From contig CANMLU010000012.1 in assembly GCA_947498815.1 (NCBI GenBank), positions 98,371-162,370 on the forward strand: a DNA stretch of 64,000 bases, given 5' to 3'. Made by a program: the position numbers and the translations under genes. The notes under the pieces are model-generated. The model saw only the letters and a list, made by a program, of their open reading frames with translations. It had not been told where the DNA came from and searched no databases. Within the stretch, counting starts at the first letter, position 1. Each line of letters starts with the position of its first letter. Below, in pieces: positions 45,250 through 54,735 of the stretch. The DNA is from an uncultured Aquimarina sp. (lineage in GTDB: Bacteria > Bacteroidota > Bacteroidia > Flavobacteriales > Flavobacteriaceae).

Positions 45250-48200
45250 ATGAGCAAGAAATATATTATTGCATTCGATCAAGGAACCACAAGTACTAGA
45301 GCTATTATTTTTAATAACCTAGGTGAAATCTGCGGGATCTCGCAGAAAGAATTAACACAGCATTATCCAAAATCTGGATGGGTAGAACACGACCCGAAAG
45401 AGATTTTTACACATCAACAAGAAGTATTTCATGAAGTGATCTCGACGTCAGGGATTTTAATAGAAGATATTGCAGGTATAGGAATTACTAATCAACGTGA
45501 AACCACAGTAGTTTGGGATAAGAATACAGGCGAACCTATTTATAATGCCATTGTATGGCTGGATAAAAGAACGACCAAAATATGCGAGAATCTTAAATCG
45601 GTAGGATTAAGTGAGTATGTATCTAAAAATACAGGATTAGTTATAGATTCATATTTTTCGGGGACCAAACTAAAATGGATATTGGAGCATGTAGAAGGAG
45701 CCAAGGAAAAAGCTTCAAACGGAGATTTATTATTTGGAACTATAGATACCTGGTTGATATGGAAATTTACTAATGGATTACGCCATGTAACAGATCATTC
45801 AAACGCTTCCAGAACCATGCTTTACAATATCAAAGAACTGCAATGGGATGAAAAGTTGTTATCGGCCATGGATATTCCAAAATCGGTATTGCCTCAAGTG
45901 CAACATTCTTCATCGGATTTCGGAAGTGTATCGTATAATGAGCATACCATTCCAATTTATGGGGTGGCAGGAGACCAACAAGCGTCTTTATTTGGGCAAG
46001 GAGGCTATAAAACCGGGATTGCCAAGAATACTTATGGCACAGGGTGTTTTATGCTGCTTAATACCGGGAAAAAACCATACGAATCCAAGAATGGTTTGTT
46101 AACGACACTATGTTGTAGTTTGCCTGGCGATTCCATAAAATATGCCCTTGAAGGAAGCGTATTTGTTGGAGGAGCTTCTGTGCAGTGGTTACGAGATAAA
46201 CTTCAGGTCATAGACAGTGCGTCAGAGACCGAAGCGATTTGTAATGCCACCGAATCTTCAGGCGATTTATATGTTGTTCCTGCCTTTGCGGGATTGGGTG
46301 CTCCACATTGGGATATGGAAGCAAAAGGGGCAATTTATGGGCTTACCCTGGATTCAGGAAAGAATGAGATCATCAAAGCGACTGTAGAGGCATTGGCCTA
46401 TCAAACCAGAGATGTACTTGAGGCAATGGTTGAAGATAGTCGAAAACAAATGAAAGAATTAAAAGTCGATGGTGGTGCTTCGGCCAATAATTATCTCATG
46501 CAGTTTCAAGCAGATATTCTTAATGTTGATGTTGATCGCCCAAAAATGCTTGAAGTTACTGCTCTGGGAGCGGCGTTTTTAGCTGGAATCCAAGCTGGTG
46601 TTTGGGACAAAAAGGATATTGCAAAAATACGAGCGATAGACACTATTTTTAAACCAAAAATTACACAACACGAAAGAAGCCGAAAATATGTAGGTTGGCA
46701 ACAAGCCGTAGCACGAACCAAAACAGTCAACAAAAATATGTTGGCAGTTAAAGAAGAAGGACCTGTTAGATTTTCGGTGTTGGATCGAGAAGCACAACTT
46801 CGACGAGCAGAAAATGAGAAATATGACCTTATTGTTATTGGGGGTGGTGTCACTGGTGCGGGGATTGCACTCGATGCAGCTTCAAGAGGATTAAAAGTTT
46901 GCCTGGTCGAAAAAAATGATTTCGCATCAGGAACCAGTAATAAATCAACAAAACTAATTCATGGAGGACTGCGCTATTTAAAACAGATGGAAATAGGCCT
47001 GGTTAAAGAATCGGGTAGTGAGCGGGCTACAGTGCATAAATTGGCACCACATCTTGTAGTCCCGGAAAAAATGCTCTTGCCACTTATTGAAGGTGGTACC
47101 TATGGAAAATTTATGGCCTCGGTGGGCTTAAAAGTGTATGATTTTCTTGCTAATGTGGAAGGAGATGATAAACGAAAAATGTTAAGTATTGAAGAAACAA
47201 GGGCCAAAGAACCATTGCTTAATGAAGAGGGATTAACAGGCGGTGGATATTATGCAGAGTATAGAACCGATGATGCAAGGCTTACCGTAGAGTTGCTTAA
47301 AAAGGCGGCTTCTTTTGGAGCCAATATTATTAATTACTGTGAGATGACTTCTTTTAATTATGATGAAGAAGGTAAGATAAAAACACTGCAATGTTTAGAT
47401 CATAATACACAAAAAACATGTACTATAAAATCAAGAAACTTTGTCTCTGCAGCGGGACCATGGGTAGACTTATTACGCGAGAAGGATCATTCGATGAATA
47501 ATAAGCATCTACATCTTACCAAAGGTGTACACCTCGTGTTCTCAAGAGAACGTTTCCCATTATCGCAGTCTATTTATTTTGATGTTCCGGATGGCAGAAT
47601 GATGTTTGCGATACCAAGAGGTCGAGCAACCTATGTAGGAACTACAGATACTAATTATAGCGCAAATCTCAATCGGGTAGTTGCTACACAAGAAGATGCA
47701 AAATATTTACTCGATGCTGTAAACCATATGTTTCCAAGTATGGAACTCACTCCTAATGATATTGAGTCGAATTGGGCCGGGTTACGACCATTGATTCATG
47801 AAGATGGAAAAGATCCATCAGAACTATCTCGAAAAGACGAAATATTTGTTTCAAAGACTGGATTGATCTCGATAGCCGGAGGCAAACTCACGGGGTACCG
47901 TAAAATGGCACAACGTGTTATAGATACGGTGCTAAAAACAATGAGTAGTAAAAGAAGAAATAAATTTTCTAAATCGTATACGCAGCAGATTCCCTTGACG
48001 AGCACACCTCTTGATGGCATCAAAGAGGTAGATGATTATTTGGATGATGTTACACAACAACTGAAAGAATTAAAGTTAGACGATCCTTATTATGGCTGGT
48101 ATTTGGTATCGACTTATGGTAAACAAGCCGATATCATTTTGGATAAGGTGAATTATTTTCTAAATGACTCGATAGAAGAAAGACTTATCCGAGCAGAGCT

Positions 48201-48429
48201 TTGGTATAGCGTGCATCATGAGATGACCAATAGCCTCGCGGATTTCTTTGTAAGAAGAACCGGAAGGCTTTATTTTGATATTTCTAGTGTACATAAATAT
48301 AGGTCAATCATTGAAGAGGACCTTATTAAGTACTTAAAGTGGGAAGAAACAAGGCTAGAGTCCGAGAATAAATATCTGGATTTACTGCTTGAAGATGCTT
48401 CAACCTATTATAAAAAAGAATTCGGTTAG
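45250..48429 (+). CDS. glpK-glpD: Glycerol kinase / glycerol-3-phosphate dehydrogenase fusion protein
   Basis: This single 1059-residue frame joins two enzymes. Residues 1-495 are a complete glycerol kinase: KKYIIAFDQGTTSTRAIIF, GITNQRETTVVWDK, and DGGASANNYLMQFQADIL near the end. From about residue 506 it is a complete FAD-linked glycerol-3-phosphate dehydrogenase. The sequence RFSVLDREAQLRR is the usual start region of that enzyme, with valine (codon GTT, 46765) where the Met would be. It continues with YDLIVIGGGVTGAGIALDA and STKLIHGGLRYLKQ, and ends near KKEFG. The two steps convert glycerol to dihydroxyacetone phosphate, so the fusion would pass the intermediate between its halves. No uptake facilitator gene is adjacent. 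Confidence 0.93.
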   Translation: MSKKYIIAFDQGTTSTRAIIFNNLGEICGISQKELTQHYPKSGWVEHDPKEIFTHQQEVFHEVISTSGILIEDIAGIGITNQRETTVVWDKNTGEPIYNAIVWLDKRTTKICENLKSVGLSEYVSKNTGLVIDSYFSGTKLKWILEHVEGAKEKASNGDLLFGTIDTWLIWKFTNGLRHVTDHSNASRTMLYNIKELQWDEKLLSAMDIPKSVLPQVQHSSSDFGSVSYNEHTIPIYGVAGDQQASLFGQGGYKTGIAKNTYGTGCFMLLNTGKKPYESKNGLLTTLCCSLPGDSIKYALEGSVFVGGASVQWLRDKLQVIDSASETEAICNATESSGDLYVVPAFAGLGAPHWDMEAKGAIYGLTLDSGKNEIIKATVEALAYQTRDVLEAMVEDSRKQMKELKVDGGASANNYLMQFQADILNVDVDRPKMLEVTALGAAFLAGIQAGVWDKKDIAKIRAIDTIFKPKITQHERSRKYVGWQQAVARTKTVNKNMLAVKEEGPVRFSVLDREAQLRRAENEKYDLIVIGGGVTGAGIALDAASRGLKVCLVEKNDFASGTSNKSTKLIHGGLRYLKQMEIGLVKESGSERATVHKLAPHLVVPEKMLLPLIEGGTYGKFMASVGLKVYDFLANVEGDDKRKMLSIEETRAKEPLLNEEGLTGGGYYAEYRTDDARLTVELLKKAASFGANIINYCEMTSFNYDEEGKIKTLQCLDHNTQKTCTIKSRNFVSAAGPWVDLLREKDHSMNNKHLHLTKGVHLVFSRERFPLSQSIYFDVPDGRMMFAIPRGRATYVGTTDTNYSANLNRVVATQEDAKYLLDAVNHMFPSMELTPNDIESNWAGLRPLIHEDGKDPSELSRKDEIFVSKTGLISIAGGKLTGYRKMAQRVIDTVLKTMSSKRRNKFSKSYTQQIPLTSTPLDGIKEVDDYLDDVTQQLKELKLDDPYYGWYLVSTYGKQADIILDKVNYFLNDSIEERLIRAELWYSVHHEMTNSLADFFVRRTGRLYFDISSVHKYRSIIEEDLIKYLKWEETRLESENKYLDLLLEDASTYYKKEFG

Positions 48430-48491
48430 GATGAATAGTGTAATACGATAAACGAGAGTTTGATTCATGTTTTATTCGAAATTAATAACAT

Positions 48492-48570
48492 TACCTCTGT
48501 CACCTCGAGCGGAGTCGAGAGGTATTTTTTTTGTCAGTTAGGCCTTGACTCCGCTCGGTCTGACTGATAC
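48492..48570. repeat. REP-like palindromic element (core copy)
   Basis: This copy includes TACCTCTGTCACCTCGAG and GAGTCGAGAGGTATTTT; the TACCTCT and AGAGGTA ends are inverted. Its hairpin plus T-run may also end the GlpK-GlpD transcript. The core (CTCGAGCGGAGTCGAG) recurs in the elements at 49576 and 54736. Confidence 0.65.
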
Positions 48571-48618
48571 ATGAATGTGCAAACAATTGATTTTGTATTA
48601 AATATTACTAAACTCAGG

Positions 48619-49503
48619 TTAAAATCGTCCTACGACTCCTATTTGACCGGCTCCCAATCGAAGATTCCATCTCACTTTGTTTTTTTTGCGATGAAGTACG
48701 TATTGCTCTTTCTTGTTTAGATAATTATCGATGCCATCTACAATAACAACACTTATGGCTACTCCCAAAACAACATCTGTTAACCAGTGCGCTTCTTCCC
48801 ATAAACGAGATACCGGAGAAAGCAATCCAATCGCATAAATACCACCTTTAAGGTATGGATTTGTAAATTGTTTACCTATTGCATAAGCGGTAGTAAAGGC
48901 AAGAATAGCGTGTCCAGAAGGGAACGAATGATACCCAGCTTCACTAGACCAAAATCTGAAACTTAGATTACCCTCTTCGGTAAGCGGTCGCGCTCGTCCT
49001 ACCAATGTTTTACTAAACGTTTGAAGTAACCCACCCGCAGTAGCCGATGCAATTAGCAACACTCCTGTTTTTCTGATTTTTTTATTTTTGGTAAGTAATC
49101 CCATGGCATAGATACTGGTAGTAAGACCATAGTTAAAAAGAGGTTTTCCGAAACGGAAACTAGCTTGTCGTATAAAATCAGGAATATCTTCTCCCTGATC
49201 TCTAAAATAATCATTCGCAGGTTCATCTACTGCCAATAAGGCGGCAGTACCCACCATTACCCCTCCAAAAGTGATCCAATCTTTTCCTTTCCATCGTAGA
49301 GGTTGTGTATATGCATGTTTTACACCGCCATAGACCGATAAACCATCATATTTTATCATTTGCCAGGTTGTGATTTTGTCTTGCTTATCTCGTATGTCCA
49401 GGCTGTCTTGAGGTTCTTCCACTTCTTCGGTGTCTTGTGCATAGATCATATGCGTACCCAGGGCAAGTAGCATAGTTATAAGTAGGGCTTTAAAATAAGT
49501 CAT
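48619..49503 (-). CDS. PAP2-family membrane phosphatase
   Basis: This 294-residue protein has a signal or first membrane helix (about 1-22, ending MIYAQ) and further hydrophobic helices. The three phosphatase motifs are KTLVGRARP, SFPSGHA and SRLWEEAHWLTDVV, all complete, with the catalytic histidines present. The family dephosphorylates lipid phosphates such as undecaprenyl pyrophosphate or phosphatidic acid at the membrane. It is convergent with the GlpK-GlpD gene across the REP-like element and stands alone. Confidence 0.92.
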   Translation of the reverse strand: MTYFKALLITMLLALGTHMIYAQDTEEVEEPQDSLDIRDKQDKITTWQMIKYDGLSVYGGVKHAYTQPLRWKGKDWITFGGVMVGTAALLAVDEPANDYFRDQGEDIPDFIRQASFRFGKPLFNYGLTTSIYAMGLLTKNKKIRKTGVLLIASATAGGLLQTFSKTLVGRARPLTEEGNLSFRFWSSEAGYHSFPSGHAILAFTTAYAIGKQFTNPYLKGGIYAIGLLSPVSRLWEEAHWLTDVVLGVAISVVIVDGIDNYLNKKEQYVLHRKKNKVRWNLRLGAGQIGVVGRF

Positions 49504-49575
49504 AGTACAAATTTGCTGAGCAAAAATAGTAACTTATTAATAATAACCGGTATACCAATCAAGGATAAAATTAAA

Positions 49576-49708
49576 AGAGGCTATCCGAAAAGTATATTTT
49601 AGAACTAACTGTCACATTGAGCGGAGTCGAAATGTATTGATAATCAAGGATGATTACCTCTCGACTCCGCTCGAGATGACAGAAGAGTTAACTTTTCAGA
49701 CAACCTCT
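49576..49708. repeat. Palindromic repeat element with imperfect terminal inverted repeats (intact copy, 133 bp)
   Basis: The ends are AGAGGCTATCCGAAAAGT and ACTTTTCAGACAACCTCT (inverted, 15 of 18 match). Inside is a second inverted pair: TGAGCGGAGTCGA and TCGACTCCGCTCGA. There is no open frame. It resembles a miniature, non-coding transposon-like element, since the outer ends also occur at 54736 and 55037. Confidence 0.7.
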
Positions 49709-49801
49709 TCTAAATTGGAAAATAAATACATAGACAGCTCTAAACTAAGGATTCTGTTACTCAACAATCAGCTTAATTTTGTAAGAGCTGTCTATTTTAC
49801 A

Positions 49802-50389
49802 TTACCTTACCCAACCTACAACTCCCTCATATTTAAGTCCGGCATTAACGCCTTCAGAATAATTTTTAGTAAACAAATGATCAGAATTAGCGGGATCGTA
49901 AAATCGATACAGTTTTCTTGTTCCATTTCCAGGCCCTTTTTGGATATGAATGTATTTATAAGTCACATTTCTCCATCCGTTGTTTTTTAAGTTCCAAAAT
50001 TCTCGCGAATTAGTCGTCATTACAAAATCCTTTAGATTAGGGTGTAACAAGAACCATAAGAAATTATATTTACTTCGATCAACTCCTGCAGAGGTTTGCG
50101 AAGTAGGCGTTACAAAGGCTACTCCTTCTCTACGACCAAGAGCATATCCTGATCCACTTTCTGTTTTGTAAGTGTGCACAGATGTAGCACCACCTTGATA
50201 GAATCGATATACGCTTTCATTTACGACCGCACTGGCTTTACTGCTTGTTTGTGTATCCGGTGTAATTTCGACTTTGCTATGCGCTGTTTCTGGTGCGGTA
50301 TCCAGATCATCTCGATCACAAGAAGTGAATAAAAAGATAGATACTACTAATAGAGTGGCAATTTTTACTAATGTTTTTTGAGCTTTCAT
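49802..50389 (-). CDS. DUF5648-like lipoprotein
   Basis: This 195-residue protein has a lipoprotein signal (IFLFTSCDRDDLD). Its body carries the paired Tyr-Arg-Phe-Tyr segments VYRFYQGGATSVHTY and LYRFYDPANSDHLFTKNY, plus GYALGRREGVAFVTP. This pattern matches DUF5648, a domain often found in surface proteins, without known catalysis. The gene ends 95 bp from the palindromic element at 49576-49708 and is divergent from the TPR regulator at 50650. Confidence 0.8.
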   Translation of the reverse strand: MKAQKTLVKIATLLVVSIFLFTSCDRDDLDTAPETAHSKVEITPDTQTSSKASAVVNESVYRFYQGGATSVHTYKTESGSGYALGRREGVAFVTPTSQTSAGVDRSKYNFLWFLLHPNLKDFVMTTNSREFWNLKNNGWRNVTYKYIHIQKGPGNGTRKLYRFYDPANSDHLFTKNYSEGVNAGLKYEGVVGWVR

Positions 50390-50649
50390 GATGCAGCGCT
50401 TTACTTAATTAAATTTTTGATTTGTGTGTGAATTATTTGATTTACGGTTCAAATTAACCCTGCCAAAATGATAAATACAAAACAAGATTCATGACATTTA
50501 TAAATTTAAACCTCGTATTTATAAATATGAGGCGGCTAAATTGTGTATTTTTACTACACTCAGAAAAACTGAAGTGGTTATATTCAATTTTTGATAGTTT
50601 TGATGTTGCGTTGGGATACGATGTATCAAATCTTAAGAAAATCCCCTGG

Positions 50650-52350
50650 ATGATTAAAAAGTGGTTGTATAAATATTGTCTGGTAGCACTGTGTATTTGT
50701 TGTTTGCAAGTATATGGGCAATCCAAGAATGTCAAAAAGACAGAGGAATCATCGGGGTATAATTTGCTAAAAGCACAAATAGCCAAACAAACAGAGGATT
50801 CGTTAAAATTAAAAGAAGCATATTCATGTCTTGTTCGATCCCGATATCAATCTGATACCTTGGGGATGGCCAATGCCTATTATTTTTTATCCAAATTAGA
50901 TCGACAAAATCAAGTAGCATATGCTGATAGTTTGATTGCGTTAACCAAAGATAAGCCATATAAAAGATATCCGGCCAACGGGTACTTGCTTAAAGGTAAT
51001 TTTAATTACAAACAAGGAGATTTTAAAAAAGCTCTAAATTATTATTTAATAGCTTCAAAATACGCAAAGCAAAACGGTAATGAATATCTTTATAGAAACT
51101 TAAAGTTTAATATAGGATTATTAAAAAATGCAGCAGGGGATCGAGAAGAGGCGAAGGTAGTTTTTGCCGAATATGTTACTTTTCTGGAGGAAAACCCTAA
51201 ACATAAAACATCGAGTAATTATAATAGAGGGCTTTTTGCTTTGGCAGATGCTTATATCCATAGTAAAGAATTGGATCTTGCACAAAAATATATTGATAAA
51301 GGAATTCGAGAGACTCTTAAAACGGATGATATTCCTTTATATTCGTATCTTATTGTCACTTCCGGGATACATCAATATTTGTCAAAAAAATATAACAAGG
51401 CTATTGATAGTCTTAAAAAAGGGAAAAAATTAATTGGGAAAAATGATGAAGTACAGGTAAGGGTTGCTACCTGTGATTATTATATTGCTAGATCCTTTCG
51501 GGATATGGGCAAAGTAGATAAGAGTATATATTATTTTAAAAAAGTAGATACGGTTCTTAAAGAGTCTGAATTTATTATTCCAGAGTTAATAGATACCTAT
51601 GATTATTTGATAGCCCATTATAGATCCAAAGATGATTCACAACAACAAATCGAGTATATTAATACCTTGTTGCGATTGGATAGTATCAAAGATGTAAACC
51701 AGTTATACTTGACTAAAAACATTAGTGAGCGCTATGATACTGCTGAGTTGATCGCCAAAAAAGAAGAGCTCATCGATCAATTAGAGCACGAAAAGTTTTT
51801 AAAAGAAAATACCATTACTATTTTAATCGTTTTTTTAAGTGTGTTGGGGGTACTTACGGGCTATTGGTTTTGGAGAAGCAGGATGAATAAAAAACGTTTT
51901 GTGGCCTTACTCGAAAAACAAAAGAACAAAGAAGAACATCCACAAGAGGTGACTCCTGTAGTTACTGAGATTGATAGTAAAGAAGAAATTGATATCCCGG
52001 CAGAGGTGATTGAGGGCGTACTCAAAAAATTGTATGCTTTTGAAAGTTCTCATAAATTTTCAAAAAAGCATTATACGCTTAATTCTTTGGCCAAAGAGTT
52101 GAATACCAATAGTGCCTATTTGTCAAAAATTATCAATGTGTATAAACATATCAATTTTGCAAATTATCTGAATAACCTTAGGGTCGATTTTGCGGTGGAT
52201 CAACTCACCGTAAATAAACCCTTACGGTCCTATACGATTAAAGCTATTGCCGAAGAGGTAGGCTTTAAAAATGCACAATCCTTTTCCTCGGCTTTTCATA
52301 AAAGAACAGGGATTTACCCCTCTTATTTTATCAAACAATTGAATAGCTAG
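50650..52350 (+). CDS. Transmembrane TPR-AraC regulator 1
   Basis: I start at the ATG at 50650; the frame is open upstream to 50491, but only this start gives the signal peptide MIKKWLYKYCLVALCICCLQ with cleavage near VYGQ. The 566-residue product has TPR-like helices (about 60-350, with KRYPANGYLLKGNFNYKQGD, YAKQNGNEYLYRNLKFNIG), then one membrane helix (ITILIVFLSVLGVLTGYW), a charged stretch and a C-terminal AraC domain (IKAIAEEVGFKNAQSFSSAF). The TPR part is thus outside the cytosol and the DNA-binding part inside. Two small GG-leader peptides lie directly downstream. Confidence 0.87.
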   Translation: MIKKWLYKYCLVALCICCLQVYGQSKNVKKTEESSGYNLLKAQIAKQTEDSLKLKEAYSCLVRSRYQSDTLGMANAYYFLSKLDRQNQVAYADSLIALTKDKPYKRYPANGYLLKGNFNYKQGDFKKALNYYLIASKYAKQNGNEYLYRNLKFNIGLLKNAAGDREEAKVVFAEYVTFLEENPKHKTSSNYNRGLFALADAYIHSKELDLAQKYIDKGIRETLKTDDIPLYSYLIVTSGIHQYLSKKYNKAIDSLKKGKKLIGKNDEVQVRVATCDYYIARSFRDMGKVDKSIYYFKKVDTVLKESEFIIPELIDTYDYLIAHYRSKDDSQQQIEYINTLLRLDSIKDVNQLYLTKNISERYDTAELIAKKEELIDQLEHEKFLKENTITILIVFLSVLGVLTGYWFWRSRMNKKRFVALLEKQKNKEEHPQEVTPVVTEIDSKEEIDIPAEVIEGVLKKLYAFESSHKFSKKHYTLNSLAKELNTNSAYLSKIINVYKHINFANYLNNLRVDFAVDQLTVNKPLRSYTIKAIAEEVGFKNAQSFSSAFHKRTGIYPSYFIKQLNS

Positions 52351-52461
52351 TATATCGATGTGAAGCTTAATGGGTTAATTTTACTTTTTATAAAACCATA
52401 AATACGATCCCAATAAATTAATACGTTACCTTAGTGCTGCTTACTTTAAAATGTTTAAGTC

Positions 52462-52644
52462 ATGAAAACAAAACAAAATAACAAAATACTGGATTTGGGG
52501 AAAATTGAAATTACCAAATTAAATAATCTACAAACCATAAGAGGAGGGCAAGAATTACCTACTATAAATAAGGATGTTAGTTGTTTCCCAAATATTTGTA
52601 ACTCTACTGTAACGGAACCGGTTCAAGATGATGATTACATTTAA
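52462..52644 (+). CDS. RiPP-like GG-leader precursor peptide 1
   Basis: This 60-residue peptide has a leader that includes LGKIEITKLNNLQTIRGG, with the double glycine at residues 33-34, and a core with two cysteines (VSCFPNICN) followed by STVTEP and an acidic end, DDDYI. The leader resembles precursor leaders of Bacteroidota lanthipeptide-type products. It shares its pattern with the next peptide, 12 bp downstream, so they were probably duplicated. No modifying enzyme is adjacent. Confidence 0.7.
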   Translation: MKTKQNNKILDLGKIEITKLNNLQTIRGGQELPTINKDVSCFPNICNSTVTEPVQDDDYI

Positions 52645-52656
52645 AATGTCCACACA

Positions 52657-52854
52657 ATGAAACAAAACAGAAACAAAAAAAAACTCACTCTAGAAAAAAT
52701 TAAGATCACCAAATTAGAAAACCCTAATGTTATTATTGGTGGGGCTCCGGTTCCTACTACTATACCAGTAGTAACGGTTACATGTACTAAGTTAGACGTT
52801 AATTGTATTACAACAACAAATTCTACTGCAACGGAGCCAACAGAATTTATATAA
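52657..52854 (+). CDS. RiPP-like GG-leader precursor peptide 2
   Basis: This 65-residue peptide has the leader segment TLEKIKITKLENPNVIIGG and a core with two cysteines (TCTKLDVNCITTTN), many threonines, then STATEPTEFI. The shared TEP end and double-glycine junction tie it to the peptide 12 bp upstream. Thr/Ser and Cys in the core are compatible with thioether rings, but no lanthipeptide synthetase is present in the window, so maturation is unknown. Confidence 0.7.
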   Translation: MKQNRNKKKLTLEKIKITKLENPNVIIGGAPVPTTIPVVTVTCTKLDVNCITTTNSTATEPTEFI

Positions 52855-53004
52855 ATGAATATCTTTTAAAGCTAGAGCTATTATGGGATTAAATACGTAT
52901 TCTATATTTTGTAAAATTTGAAGGTGTACGTGGTTATATAATGTTGTTTAAGTTTTTCGACTTTAGATAATGGAATATATTAATGATTGAAGAGAGATAA
53001 TTTT

Positions 53005-54705
53005 ATGAGTAGATTGTTTTTGATTATTTGTATGATAGTGACATGTCTTTTTTCTGTACAAATAAAAGGACAGACAAAAAACCTAGATACTAAACAAGGT
53101 AGTTCTCATTATGACACCTTAAAAGCACAAATAGCCGAGCAACCCAATGATTCGTTAAAATTACTGCTCGCAAGTACAGCACTGCAAAAAGCTAAAGGGC
53201 AATTGGATACCCTGGTTATGGCGGACGCTTATCTTTTTTTGTCAGAAATAAACCGACAAACTAAAATAAACTATTTAGATAGTTTGATTAGGATTACCAA
53301 TAACAAAAAGTATAAAAGGTATCCGGCATTAGGATATTTAAGGAAAGGAAATACAGAATACGAGAAAGGAAACTTTCAGGAGGCTTTAGAGTTTTATTTA
53401 ACCGCATCAAAATTTGCAAAACAAAACGGCAATGAATACCTATACCAATCTTTAAAATTTAATATAGGCTTATTAAAAAACGTTTTGGGCGAGGTTGAAG
53501 AATCACAGGATATTTTTGTAGACTACTTGACTTTTTTGGACCAAAACCCTAAGTACAAAAGGGCAAAAGTTTATAATAGAGCTATTTTTGCATTAGCTGA
53601 TTCATATCTTAGGAATGGCCAATATGATTTAGCTGATGTATATACTAACAGAGGAATTCTTGAAACTTTAAAGACCGATGATATACTTACTTATTCAACT
53701 CTAGTACTTAACTCCGGCGTACTTAACTATAGATCCAAAAATTATAAAAAAGCAATAGATAGTACAGAAAAAGCAAAGAATTATCTACAAGAATTGCAAG
53801 CAGACGAATTGAGAATTGCCATTTGCAATTATTATCTGGGCTGTTCTTACCACGCTATAGGTGCCATCGAAGAGAGTATTACTCATTTTAAAGAAGTTGA
53901 TGATTTTCATGAAAAAAAAGGAAGTGTCTTTCCTATATTGTTAGATTCGTATAACTATTTAATCGATTATCATAAATCAAAAAAAGACCTCATAAAGCAA
54001 TTAGAGTATATCAATAAATTATTGAAATTTGATAGTATTCGAGATGATAATCATAATTATTTGAGTAAAAACATTATCAAACGATATGAAACTGCCGAGT
54101 TGCTATCCGAAAAAGAAGATTTGATTAATGCCTTGCAACAGGATCAATCCTTAAAAAAAGAAACGATCATTATTTTAATAACAATCTTAATCGCAGTGGT
54201 TCTTATTGCGGTATATGGGTATCGCAGAAGTTATGTACATAAAAAACGATTTCTAAAACTACTGGATAAGCGCATTCAACAACAAACAATACCTGTAACT
54301 GCAACAAAAAAGGTAAAGACAACGCAAATTAACCAGGAAACTTTGGATCATCTTTTGACTCAATTACAAGGGTTTGAGGAGCAACAGATCTATTTGAACC
54401 GCGATATCAATGCCAAAGACCTTGCCAAAAAATTTGGATCCAACTCAAGCTATTTATCGATAGTAGTCAATACCTATAAGCAAAAAGGCATGAGTCAATA
54501 TATTAACGATTTACGCATTGATTATGTTGTTGGCAAACTGCAATCCGACCCCAAACTAAGGAAATACACCATCAAAGCCATCGCCCAGGAGATTGGGTTT
54601 AAATCTGCCGAGGTGTTTGCCAAAACCTTTTATAAAAAAACAGGGATTTATCCTTCTTATTTCATCAAAAAATTAGAAAAACAAGACAGCGGTATTTCTA
54701 TTTAA
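53005..54705 (+). CDS. Transmembrane TPR-AraC regulator 2
   Basis: The ATG at 53005 (MSRLFLIICMIVTCLFSVQI) is chosen; the open frame has a TTG six codons earlier. The 566-residue protein has the same plan as regulator 1: signal peptide ending QIKGQ, TPR helices (KRYPALGYLRKGNTEYEKGN, FAKQNGNEYLYQSLKFNIG), one membrane helix (IIILITILIAVVLIAVYGY) and a cytosolic AraC domain (IKAIAQEIGFKSAEVFAKTF). The KQNGNEYLY and FNIGLLKN segments are shared, so the two are recent paralogues. It follows the two peptide genes, so the pair flanks them. Confidence 0.87.
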   Translation: MSRLFLIICMIVTCLFSVQIKGQTKNLDTKQGSSHYDTLKAQIAEQPNDSLKLLLASTALQKAKGQLDTLVMADAYLFLSEINRQTKINYLDSLIRITNNKKYKRYPALGYLRKGNTEYEKGNFQEALEFYLTASKFAKQNGNEYLYQSLKFNIGLLKNVLGEVEESQDIFVDYLTFLDQNPKYKRAKVYNRAIFALADSYLRNGQYDLADVYTNRGILETLKTDDILTYSTLVLNSGVLNYRSKNYKKAIDSTEKAKNYLQELQADELRIAICNYYLGCSYHAIGAIEESITHFKEVDDFHEKKGSVFPILLDSYNYLIDYHKSKKDLIKQLEYINKLLKFDSIRDDNHNYLSKNIIKRYETAELLSEKEDLINALQQDQSLKKETIIILITILIAVVLIAVYGYRRSYVHKKRFLKLLDKRIQQQTIPVTATKKVKTTQINQETLDHLLTQLQGFEEQQIYLNRDINAKDLAKKFGSNSSYLSIVVNTYKQKGMSQYINDLRIDYVVGKLQSDPKLRKYTIKAIAQEIGFKSAEVFAKTFYKKTGIYPSYFIKKLEKQDSGISI

Positions 54706-54735
54706 CAAAGGGATATTCTATGTCCCTTTATGCTA

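Noticed and set aside
45250-48429. Fusion as an assembly artefact of two separate genes
   Set aside because: A single lost stop would leave the Met of the dehydrogenase in place; here it is a GTT valine within an uninterrupted linker, which argues for a real fusion. Reads were not available to confirm it.
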